This document shows, in pieces, positions 1-5,281 of a stretch of 5,281 nt of DNA (its first letter is position 1; every line of letters begins with the position of its first letter). The position numbers were made by a program, and so were the translations under genes. A model generated the notes under the pieces. The model made no database searches and was not told the DNA's origin. It saw only the letters and a list, made by a program, of their open reading frames with translations. Source of the DNA: Candidatus Halomonas stercoripullorum (GTDB taxonomy: Bacteria > Pseudomonadota > Gammaproteobacteria > Pseudomonadales > Halomonadaceae). The DNA is taken from assembly GCA_019114645.1 (NCBI GenBank), contig DXFC01000212.1, positions 1 to 5,281 on the forward strand. The letters run 5' to 3'.

Positions 1-13
1 TCATGGTGGCAAT

Positions 14-457
14 TTAAACCACCAAGGTGGGGCAGTGCGCAGACCCTGCCACCCGCTGGGCGACACTCCCCAGCAGCAGGCTCTTTTCGCCGTTGGTTCC
101 TTGAGCGCCAATCACGATCAGATCGCAATCCCGCTTGCGGGCAAAGCGCGCAATGGTCCGTGAAGGACGTCCACCCTTGACAAATGCGCGTAGTTTGGCC
201 GGGTCGGCGCCGAGCTCGACAGCCTCGCTCTTCGCATGCACGGCGACTTCGGTGGCGTACTCTTTGAGTGCATCATCGGGGATGTCGAGCTTGGCGGGAC
301 GCACCATGGAGAGTGATGCCTCCAGCAAACTATGATGCTTGAACACGCAGAGGATGTAGAGCTCTGCGCTGGTCAGGCGCTGGAGGCTTACCGCCTTTTC
401 CAGCGCCTTCAGGGCACCTTTGGAACCATCCACTGGTATCAGTATGCGATTGAACAT
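14..457 (-). CDS. teaD: TeaD, universal stress protein of the ectoine TRAP transporter
   Basis: This is a 147-residue single-domain UspA-family protein, the usual length for the family, and it is cytoplasmic with no signal peptide or membrane segment. The N-terminal beta strand carries the typical IPVDGS (residues 7-12). The ATP-binding pattern G-x2-G-x9-G-S is intact at Gly117, Gly120, Gly130 and Ser131. From memory it resembles TeaD of Halomonas elongata throughout, including the CVFKHHSLLEASLSMVRP stretch. In that organism TeaD binds ATP and its loss raises ectoine uptake, so it is regarded as a negative regulator of TeaABC. That role is transferred here by homology and gene order. It is the last gene of the operon, starting 27 nt after teaC. 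GAGGAG (466-471) lies 8 nt before the ATG and fixes the start. Only 13 nt follow the stop, so a terminator cannot be judged. Confidence 0.95.
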   Translation of the reverse strand: MFNRILIPVDGSKGALKALEKAVSLQRLTSAELYILCVFKHHSLLEASLSMVRPAKLDIPDDALKEYATEVAVHAKSEAVELGADPAKLRAFVKGGRPSRTIARFARKRDCDLIVIGAQGTNGEKSLLLGSVAQRVAGSAHCPTLVV

Positions 458-484
458 CTTGAGAACTCCTCGGCATGGCCGGTA

Positions 485-1768
485 CTAGCGGAAAGCCAGG
501 TCGCGCAGGAACAGGGCGATTTGCGGGAACGCGATAATCAACACCGCCGACAGAATCAGCATGAAGATAAAAGGTGGTGTGCCACGAATAACTTCCCAAT
601 AGGGTCGCTTGAAAATGGCAATGGCAGTAAAGATATCGCAGCCGAAAGGAGGAGTCGCCGAGCCAATCGCGACTTGCAAGGTGATCAATACGCCAACCAG
701 TACCGGATCCAGGCCCGAGGCAGCGATAGCCGGAGCGAAGATGGGCGTAAGCACCAGGATTACCACGATAGGATCAACAAACATGCAGGCAACGAAGAAG
801 GCCACCGAAATGGCTGCCAACACCCCAACAGGGCCTGCTTCATTGATCCCGAAGAGTGCCAGTAACGTTTGTGGAACCTGGGCAAAAGAGATGATCCAGG
901 CAAAGCCGTTGCCGACTGCCACCAAGATGAAAACTACGGCTGTGATCAGGCCGGTAGATTTGGCGATGGCGTAGATGTCCTGCATCTTCAGTGAGCGGAA
1001 GATAAGAAATTCCAGCAGTATGGCGTAGAAGACGCAGGCGGCCGCCGCTTCTGTGGGGCTGAAAATACCTCCATAGATACCCCCGACAATCAATACGGGG
1101 AAGCCGAGAGGCCATAGCGCCTTTTGCATCGTGGTGAGGCGCTGCCGCCATGTCGCCTTGGGCTCCGTAGGTACGTTATTGACGATGGCGTAACCCACGC
1201 AATACATCGAGAACATCGCCAATATCAACAAGCCAGGGCCAATGCCGGCAATAAAGAGCTCGCTGATCGAAGTGCCTGAGACGATGCCGTAGATGATCAT
1301 GCCGATGCTGGGGGGAATCAGAAAGGCAATATCACTGGAGTTGATGATCAGCGCCAGAGTGAAAGAGTCTTTATAACCGGCCTTGAGCATGCGAGGACGC
1401 AAGGGGCCACCTACGGCAACGACTGTCGCTTGCGTCGAGCCGGAAACTGCACCGAACAGGGTGCAAGAGGTGGCTGTACTGACTGCCAACCCACCCTTGA
1501 TATGACCGACGAAGCTCATGACCATATCGATCAGACGTCCGGCGGACTGTCCTCGAGTCATGATGTCGGCTGCCAGAATGAACATCGGCACGGCGATCAA
1601 TGCCGTGGGCCGGATCCCGCCCATCATCTGCTGGATGAGGGTCTCCATTTGCCCCAGGCCACCAAAGGTCATGTAAAAGCCGACAAAAGCCGCTGTGACC
1701 AGCGGAATCATCATCGGGAACCCCAATAACAGGAGCACGATCATGATGGAAATTATGATAGTTGTCAT
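485..1768 (-). CDS. teaC: TeaC, TRAP transporter large permease subunit (DctM family)
   Basis: This 427-residue inner-membrane protein has the length and hydrophobic profile of the TRAP large subunit, with about a dozen hydrophobic segments counting re-entrant hairpins. Family motifs are all present: SGSTQATVVAVG (109-120), the IPPSIGMIIYG segment (151-161), GGIYGGIFSPTEAAA (229-243) and the GSATPPFG motif (369-376). In DctM proteins the two pseudo-symmetric hairpin regions form the substrate path and bind the coupling sodium ions. It should form the ectoine/hydroxyectoine channel with TeaB and accept ligand from TeaA without ATP hydrolysis. GAGGA (1775-1779) sits 6 nt before the ATG, and the gene begins 20 nt after the teaB stop, so the two are surely cotranscribed. 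The general family call is secure. Ectoine specificity rests on the neighbouring TeaA and TeaD. Confidence 0.95.
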   Translation of the reverse strand: MTTIIISIMIVLLLLGFPMMIPLVTAAFVGFYMTFGGLGQMETLIQQMMGGIRPTALIAVPMFILAADIMTRGQSAGRLIDMVMSFVGHIKGGLAVSTATSCTLFGAVSGSTQATVVAVGGPLRPRMLKAGYKDSFTLALIINSSDIAFLIPPSIGMIIYGIVSGTSISELFIAGIGPGLLILAMFSMYCVGYAIVNNVPTEPKATWRQRLTTMQKALWPLGFPVLIVGGIYGGIFSPTEAAAACVFYAILLEFLIFRSLKMQDIYAIAKSTGLITAVVFILVAVGNGFAWIISFAQVPQTLLALFGINEAGPVGVLAAISVAFFVACMFVDPIVVILVLTPIFAPAIAASGLDPVLVGVLITLQVAIGSATPPFGCDIFTAIAIFKRPYWEVIRGTPPFIFMLILSAVLIIAFPQIALFLRDLAFR

Positions 1769-1788
1769 GCTGGTTCCTCGTGCCGGCG

Positions 1789-2367
1789 TCAGACTTCCGT
1801 CTCGGTATCGGTATAGCTGTCAATGACATGGGTTGACAGATAGACATCATGGGAAGTGAGGTTCTTGATCGCGGTGAGCAGGTACTGAATGCCGGTGATA
1901 GCGAAGCCGACTGGAACCCAGACGTAGATCAACCAGACCGGGATACTCAGTGAGGGCAGCACACGGCCACGACCGTAAAGGGTCTGGATATAGCCGATCG
2001 AGTAGTAACAGAGCACAAACATCACTATTGCCGTGAACAGGCAGATGCCTATCATCAGCCAGCGCCGGCCACCTGTGGGCAGCATGTCGTAGAAGGCGGA
2101 CATGCGAATATGGCGGCCATGGCGGGCAGCATAGCCGATGCCGGCAAAGGTGATCATGACGATCAGAATACGGTTGATCTCTTCGGAGAAGTGCAGACTC
2201 TCGCCGAAAACGAAGCGGCTGATGACGTTAGCGACAGTATTCACGGCCATCAGAATCACACCCAACGCGAGAATGACCGATTCGCCGCGGCTGATCCAGG
2301 TATCAATAATGCCAAGCGGGCCAGGAAGGGTGGAGCGATAGTCTTTTTCCGAATTTTCTTCTGTCAT
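1789..2367 (-). CDS. teaB: TeaB, TRAP transporter small permease subunit (DctQ family)
   Basis: This 192-residue membrane protein shows the four-helix pattern of DctQ small subunits. Hydrophobic segments lie at about residues 30-53, 64-81, 102-125 and 143-167. The N terminus and the last 25 residues are hydrophilic, and the C terminus ends in a short acidic tail (TDTETEV). Family-typical features are the acidic pair Glu62-Glu63 before helix 2, GRHIR (84-88) in the loop after it, and the SIPVW segment (141-145) before the last helix. In TRAP systems this subunit packs around the large subunit and helps dock the loaded binding protein. AGGAG (2377-2381) lies 9 nt before the ATG. Unlike teaC and teaD it is separated from the gene before it, by a 175-nt structured spacer that may set how much of it is made relative to TeaA. 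Confidence 0.93.
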   Translation of the reverse strand: MTEENSEKDYRSTLPGPLGIIDTWISRGESVILALGVILMAVNTVANVISRFVFGESLHFSEEINRILIVMITFAGIGYAARHGRHIRMSAFYDMLPTGGRRWLMIGICLFTAIVMFVLCYYSIGYIQTLYGRGRVLPSLSIPVWLIYVWVPVGFAITGIQYLLTAIKNLTSHDVYLSTHVIDSYTDTETEV

Positions 2368-2371
2368 TTGT

Positions 2372-2383
2372 CCAGTCTCCTGG
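2372..2383 (-). promoter_or_regulatory. Ribosome-binding site of teaB inside a small hairpin
   Basis: On the teaB strand the sequence reads CCAG-GAGA-CTGG, a 4-bp stem closed by a loop that fits the GNRA tetraloop pattern. The Shine-Dalgarno AGGAG (2377-2381) occupies two stem bases and three loop bases. The pairing is seen directly. Any effect on teaB translation is inference, and a 4-bp stem would be only marginally stable. The ATG lies 4 nt past the stem. Confidence 0.35.
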
Positions 2384-2397
2384 TCTTCCTGTCACGG

Positions 2398-2414
2398 TGA
2401 AACATGTTGTTTCA
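2398..2414. repeat. Perfect palindrome TGAAACA-TGT-TGTTTCA before teaB
   Basis: Two 7-base arms are exact reverse complements separated by 3 bases, about 30 nt upstream of the teaB start. It could be a protein-binding operator, since its near-symmetric 17-bp layout fits a dimeric regulator, or a small RNA hairpin. I found no convincing sigma-70 promoter next to it, so an operator role is not established. Confidence 0.4.
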
Positions 2415-2429
2415 GCCATCAGGGTACGT

Positions 2430-2458
2430 AACCCAAGCCTTGAGTTGCGCTTTGGGTT
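2430..2458. repeat. Inverted repeat AACCCAA / TTGGGTT in the teaA-teaB spacer
   Basis: Seven-base arms at 2430-2436 and 2452-2458 are exact reverse complements with a 15-base loop. It can form a modest stem in the transcript between the terminator-like hairpin and teaB. A loop this long and the A/T-rich ends make it weak, and chance is possible. Confidence 0.3.
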
Positions 2459-2479
2459 TCAACGCTGTTTGGCCGGGGG

Positions 2480-2515
2480 AAAAACACGAGGGGCAGCCGC
2501 CCGGCTGCCCCTACG
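2480..2515 (-). terminator. Intra-operon terminator-like hairpin between teaA and teaB
   Basis: A 10-bp perfect GC-rich stem (arms 2489-2498 and 2503-2512) encloses a 4-base loop. Two more pairs (2487-2515 and 2488-2514) extend it across one bulged base at 2513. On the teaA strand the stem is followed by U, G and five U (2486-2480), then C-rich sequence. This has the form of an intrinsic terminator with an imperfect U tract. It lies 28 nt past the teaA stop and before teaB. Since teaB, teaC and teaD have no obvious promoter of their own, partial termination is the likely role, giving more teaA than teaBCD message. It could equally serve as a 3' stabilising hairpin on a processed teaA mRNA. 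Confidence 0.6.
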
Positions 2516-2541
2516 CTGAGAGTATTTGCTCAGCTCCTGAG
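2515..2541 (-). promoter_or_regulatory. Mutually exclusive small hairpins just after the teaA stop
   Basis: Two stems share one arm. One pairs 2515-2520 with 2529-2534 (6 bp, 8-base loop). The other pairs 2529-2533 with 2537-2541 (5 bp, 3-base loop) directly after the teaA stop codon. Only one can form at a time, and the first abuts the terminator-like stem, sharing base 2515. The pairing is visible in the sequence. Any switching or attenuation role is inference. Confidence 0.35.
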
Positions 2542-2542
2542 T

Positions 2543-3559
2543 TTATTCGCCGGAGACCGCTTCCAGGTCGGCCTTGAACTGATCCAGCAGCTCAGAACCG
2601 CGCTCACCGGTCATCTCGATGAAGCGCTCTTCGACCTGCGGCGCCCGCTCACGGAAAGCTTCAATCTGCTCCTCGTTGAGGCGGGTGACGGTGACTTCAC
2701 TTGAGGCTTCCTGAATCTTGTTCAGAGATTCCTCGGCCAGGCCGGAGATATGCTCGATGATCACCTCGTAGGCATGCTCGCTGGCTTCACGGACCAGCTG
2801 CTGATCCTCTTCCGACAGGCCGTCGAAGAAATCCTTGTTGGCCATCATGGCGGTTGTGAACCAGCCATGGCCGGTATAGACCAGGTTCGGGGAGACCTCG
2901 TAGAGACCACCGGATTCAATCCAGAAAATCGGGTTTTCCTGACCTTGGAGAATTCCGGTCTGCAGGCCGCCATACACCTCGCCCCACGGCAGCGGCGTCG
3001 GTGTGGCGCCAAAGGCACGATAGGTCTCGGAGAGCAGAGGGTTGGTCATGGTGCGGATATTCTTGCCGCGCAGATCTTCCGGTGAGGTGAACGGCTCATC
3101 CAGGGTGACGATCATTTCGCCTTCCGGATACATCTTGAGCAGTTCCAGGCCCTGTTCGGCATACAGTTCAGGGAAGGTCTCATTGATGGCGGTGCTGTTG
3201 TTGAAGAACTGGATGACAGTCTCTTCATCGGTGGGCAGCAGGTAGGGAACAAAGAAGATCTGGGCTTCGGGAATCAGGGCACCAGTGAAACCGGGTGACT
3301 GGTTGACGAACTGCAGAATACCAGCCTGGGTTTGCTCCATGATGTCATCGGATTCGCCCAGCTCGCCGAAGCGGTAAATCTGAACGGTATGATCGGAGTT
3401 TGCCTCGACATGCTCCTTGAAGGCGACCGCAAACACGTCCTGGACATCGCTCTCGAACTCTTCGTGCGCATACCGCCAGTTGGCAGAATAGGCAGCCGCC
3501 GACATGCCAAATAGCAGTGCGCCAAGGCTGGCGGTGGTCAACAGTTTGGTTGCCTTCAT
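2543..3559 (-). CDS. teaA: TeaA, periplasmic ectoine/hydroxyectoine-binding protein (DctP family)
   Basis: This 338-residue TRAP substrate-binding protein begins with a Sec signal peptide: a short positive N terminus (MKATK), a hydrophobic core to about residue 20, and likely cleavage at AYS-ANW after residue 25. The mature protein is rich in Asp and Glu, as expected for a halophile's periplasm. From memory it resembles H. elongata TeaA along its whole length. The residues matching the ectoine pocket as I recall it are all present: Glu34, Phe91, Arg169, Trp192, Asn209, Trp213 and Phe234 in precursor numbering. Arg169 is the family-wide arginine that holds the ligand carboxylate. TeaA should bind ectoine and deliver it to TeaBC. 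The frame is open upstream to 3622, but GGAG (3569-3572) sits 9 nt before this ATG and only this start gives a normal signal peptide. It is the first gene of the operon. Confidence 0.95.
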   Translation of the reverse strand: MKATKLLTTASLGALLFGMSAAAYSANWRYAHEEFESDVQDVFAVAFKEHVEANSDHTVQIYRFGELGESDDIMEQTQAGILQFVNQSPGFTGALIPEAQIFFVPYLLPTDEETVIQFFNNSTAINETFPELYAEQGLELLKMYPEGEMIVTLDEPFTSPEDLRGKNIRTMTNPLLSETYRAFGATPTPLPWGEVYGGLQTGILQGQENPIFWIESGGLYEVSPNLVYTGHGWFTTAMMANKDFFDGLSEEDQQLVREASEHAYEVIIEHISGLAEESLNKIQEASSEVTVTRLNEEQIEAFRERAPQVEERFIEMTGERGSELLDQFKADLEAVSGE

Positions 3560-3568
3560 TATTATATT

Positions 3569-3572
3569 CTCC
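3569..3572 (-). promoter_or_regulatory. Ribosome-binding site that fixes the teaA start
   Basis: GGAG lies 9 nt before the ATG at 3559. The two longer in-frame starts, at 3574 and 3622, would put extra residues ahead of the signal peptide, and the one at 3574 overlaps this site. The site therefore supports the short form. Confidence 0.7.
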
Positions 3573-3579
3573 ATGCGAA

Positions 3580-3607
3580 TTTTTAGCGTAATCAAATGTA
3601 TCAACAA
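3580..3607 (-). promoter_or_regulatory. Possible sigma-70-like promoter of teaA
   Basis: On the teaA strand TTGTTG (3602-3607) and TAAAAA (3580-3585) are separated by 16 bases in the 86-nt gap upstream of teaA. The transcript would start close to the ribosome-binding site and have a very short leader. The match is weak. No terminator is visible between the upstream TIGR02444 gene and teaA, so read-through is also possible. Confidence 0.25.
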
Positions 3608-3645
3608 GCTTGCCATGACCACAAAAGGCTACGTCTTTTTTCAGG

Positions 3646-4182
3646 CTAGCGTGGCGGTTGAGGAGGGTCAAGCAGGCATTCGAGGGTTTGAAGCGCCGAA
3701 AGATGTGTTTTTTTCTGTAATTTCCAGCGTCTTGCCAGAGAGTTTTTGAGATTCGCGGTGGCAGTGGTTAGAGGAGTCAGGAAGCCGCCTGGCTCGACAA
3801 GTTGTTGTAACCGATCCAGCGCTTCGCGTTCGGCAGCCAGTTCGGCTTGCTGAATATAACGACGAACGTCGGCAATACCGGCACTGTGCAGGGCAGCGGG
3901 TTTCAGTTCTCGGCGCAGCCGGCGCAGGGGGACTGTCGTACGTTGCTGCCAGAGGTGCACATCAGCGAGTCCGGGTGGTTCCCGGACCAGTTGCAGACCA
4001 TGCTGGTAAAGCCAGCAGTGCCACAGCAGCTCACACACATCGATATTCGCTTCGTCCTGCAACAACAGGCAGGCTGGCTCCACCCCGGGGCGGCAGTAAA
4101 AGTCCAGCGCGAAGTCCCATAGGGAAAGCGACTTCAGACGGTCCCGCAGAGCCTCGGCTGTTGCGTTAGAATTGTCACTCAT
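3646..4182 (-). CDS. TIGR02444 (DUF2390) family protein of unknown function
   Basis: This is a 178-residue soluble protein with no signal peptide or membrane segment. I recognise the family by its N-terminal block LWDFALDFYCRPGVEPACL (21-39) followed by LQD and an LLWxxWL segment (41-58). A basic WQQRTTVPLRRLRRELK stretch follows (78-94). The rest is mostly charged and probably helical. The family is conserved in gammaproteobacteria such as Pseudomonas and relatives, and no function is known to me. The frame is open to an ATG at 4251, but that form would overlap the divergent ABC-F gene by 10 bp and add 23 residues ahead of the conserved part. I therefore prefer 4182; an adjacent ATG at 4185 is equally possible, and neither has a strong ribosome-binding site. 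It ends 86 nt before teaA on the same strand, so some cotranscription is possible. Confidence 0.75.
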   Translation of the reverse strand: MSDNSNATAEALRDRLKSLSLWDFALDFYCRPGVEPACLLLQDEANIDVCELLWHCWLYQHGLQLVREPPGLADVHLWQQRTTVPLRRLRRELKPAALHSAGIADVRRYIQQAELAAEREALDRLQQLVEPGGFLTPLTTATANLKNSLARRWKLQKKTHLSALQTLECLLDPPQPPR

Positions 4183-4190
4183 CATATATA
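4161..4190 (+). promoter_or_regulatory. Possible promoter of the ABC-F gene
   Basis: TTGCGT (4161-4166) and TATATA (4185-4190) are 18 bases apart, about 50 nt before the ABC-F start. The -35 box would lie inside the start of the divergent TIGR02444 gene. This is a plausible but not strong sigma-70 match. Confidence 0.3.
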
Positions 4191-4241
4191 CATCGCCGAC
4201 AGTGGCGGTGACGCCATCCAGTTTTGTCAGTTGGAGCCTGC

Positions 4242-5281
4242 ATGATTGCATTGCGCCAGGTTGCCCTGCAACGCGGCACCCAAACCCTGCTCGAAGACGC
4301 CGAGCTAACCCTGCATGCCGGTCACAAGGCCGGTATCGTCGGCGCTAACGGCGCGGGCAAGTCCAGCCTGTTCGGAATGTTGCTGGGTACTCTGGCACCC
4401 GACCGTGGCGAGATCGAGATGAGCGGTGGGCAGCGTATTGCGCATATGGCCCAGGAAGTCGGCGCTCTGGATCAGGCCATCGTCGACTATGTGCTGGATG
4501 GGGATCATGCATTGCGTGCCACCGAGCGTGCCCTGAGCGAGGCCCGGCAGCAAGGCAATGCCCACCGTGAGGCCGAGCTGCATGGCGCCATCGAGGCGTT
4601 GGATGGCTACAGTGCGCAGGCGCGGGCGGCTCAACTGCTGGTGGGCCTCGGTTTTTGTCAGGCGGACCTCACGCGGCCCTTGGCTGACTTCTCCGGCGGC
4701 TGGCGGATGTGCGTCAACCTGGCGCGTACCCTGTTCATGCCCTCCGATGTGCTGTTGCTTGATGAGCCCACCAACCACCTCGACCTTGATGCTCTGCTGT
4801 GGCTGGAGCAGTGGCTGGCGCGCTACTCCGGTACCTTGCTGCTGATTTCGCACGACCGGGATTTTCTAGATGCGGTATGTGACCACATCGTGCATTTCGA
4901 TAACCGACGGCTGGTGCTTTACCGGGGGAATTACTCCACTTTCGAGCGTACCCGGGCGGAAAAGCTTGCGTTGCAGCAGGCCGAAGCAGCCAAGCAACAG
5001 GCGCGGCGTGAAGAGATTGAGCGCTTCGTGGCGCGTTTCCGGGCCAAGGCCACCAAGGCACGCCAGGCGCAGAGTCGTCTGAAAATGCTTGAGCGCATGG
5101 GTGACATTGCGGTGGCTTATGCCGACTCACCCTTCCACTTCACCATTCCGGCAGCGGACAAGAGCTCGCATCCATTATTGGTGCTGGACGAGGCTCGTCT
5201 GGGTTACCGCGGAGCCAATGCCGAAGAAGAAAGCACTCAACTCGATAACGTAAAGCTGACGCTTCTGCCGGGCCAGCGGAT
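4242..5281 (+). CDS. yheS: ABC-F ATPase, YheS type (5' part, runs off the window)
   Basis: The open frame starts MIALRQVALQ and continues without a stop to the right edge, giving 346 complete codons of a protein that is usually about 630-650 residues. The first ATPase domain is complete: Walker A GANGAGKS (34-41), signature FSGGW (150-154), Walker B with DEPTNHLD (174-181) and the switch histidine in SHDRD (His204). The interdomain arm holds RFRAKATKARQAQSRLKMLE (265-284), the hallmark of ABC-F linkers that reach into the ribosome. The second ATPase domain has just begun at the edge. From memory it matches E. coli YheS better than Uup, EttA or YbiT. ABC-F proteins are cytosolic, have no membrane domain and act on translating ribosomes; the exact role of YheS here is not shown. 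GGAG (4233-4236) lies 5 nt before the ATG. Confidence 0.92.
   Translation, partial: MIALRQVALQRGTQTLLEDAELTLHAGHKAGIVGANGAGKSSLFGMLLGTLAPDRGEIEMSGGQRIAHMAQEVGALDQAIVDYVLDGDHALRATERALSEARQQGNAHREAELHGAIEALDGYSAQARAAQLLVGLGFCQADLTRPLADFSGGWRMCVNLARTLFMPSDVLLLDEPTNHLDLDALLWLEQWLARYSGTLLLISHDRDFLDAVCDHIVHFDNRRLVLYRGNYSTFERTRAEKLALQQAEAAKQQARREEIERFVARFRAKATKARQAQSRLKMLERMGDIAVAYADSPFHFTIPAADKSSHPLLVLDEARLGYRGANAEEESTQLDNVKLTLLPGQR

Noticed and set aside
332..865. Plus-strand open frame of 177 codons opposite teaD and teaC
   Set aside because: It is antisense to two confident genes, and its charged, repetitive composition is typical of an antisense shadow. It has no family motif.
3561..3566. Perfect TATAAT on the teaA strand
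   Set aside because: It ends one base before the start codon, so a transcript from it would begin inside the gene and lack the ribosome-binding site. The nearest TTGATT is 23 bases away, too far for a -35 box.
3590..3604. Near-repeated TTGAT sequences upstream of teaA as a regulator site
   Set aside because: Two five-base copies in an A/T-rich stretch are expected by chance, and I see no clear symmetry.
3560..3622. Longer teaA start at 3622 adding 21 residues
   Set aside because: The extension would precede a complete signal peptide, and the good ribosome-binding site serves the ATG at 3559.
4183..4251. N-terminal extension of the TIGR02444 protein to the ATG at 4251
   Set aside because: It would overlap the divergent ABC-F start and adds residues with no resemblance to the family's start. 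It cannot be fully excluded because the ribosome-binding site of the shorter form is weak.
4305..4853. Minus-strand open frame of 182 codons (also 4735-5130 minus and 4558-4845 plus)
   Set aside because: All lie inside the ABC-F coding region, which has unmistakable motifs in its own frame. The translations are low-complexity, rich in Gln, Arg and Pro, and match no family I recognise.

Overview
The window looks like part of the chromosome of a moderately halophilic gammaproteobacterium of the Halomonadaceae, close to Halomonas. The main evidence is a complete teaABCD-type locus. From memory, the predicted proteins resemble TeaA and TeaD of Halomonas elongata almost residue for residue over long stretches. 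The encoded periplasmic protein is strongly acidic, as expected in a halophile. No database search was possible, so the species is not fixed.

Layout. The left two thirds (14-3559) is one operon read on the minus strand, so its first gene is on the right. teaA (periplasmic ectoine-binding protein, 3559-2543) is followed by a 175-nt, structure-rich spacer. Then come teaB (small membrane subunit, 2367-1789), teaC (large membrane subunit, 1768-485) and teaD (universal stress protein, 457-14). The teaB-teaC and teaC-teaD gaps are only 20 and 27 nt, and teaA, teaB, teaC and teaD each have a good Shine-Dalgarno sequence. Upstream of teaA and on the same strand is a conserved gene of unknown function from the TIGR02444 (DUF2390) family (4182-3646). 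It diverges from a plus-strand ABC-F ATPase gene of the YheS type (4242 onward), which runs off the right edge with no stop codon.

How the genes work together. By homology, TeaA captures ectoine or hydroxyectoine in the periplasm and hands it to the TeaB-TeaC membrane complex. This is a tripartite ATP-independent periplasmic (TRAP) transporter powered by an ion gradient. It takes up external osmoprotectant and recovers ectoine that leaks from the cell. TeaD is the ATP-binding universal stress protein described in H. elongata as limiting uptake by this transporter. The TIGR02444 and YheS genes are ordinary chromosomal neighbours with no evident link to ectoine.

The most interesting non-coding signal is the teaA-teaB spacer (2368-2542). 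It holds alternative small hairpins right after the teaA stop and a strong hairpin followed by U5, which looks like a leaky terminator. It also holds a 7+3+7 palindrome, and a small hairpin containing the teaB ribosome-binding site. Together these could set a high ratio of binding protein to membrane subunits. I see no mobile element, CRISPR array, RNA gene or clearly undescribed multigene system. No stretch without a gene exceeds 300 bases.
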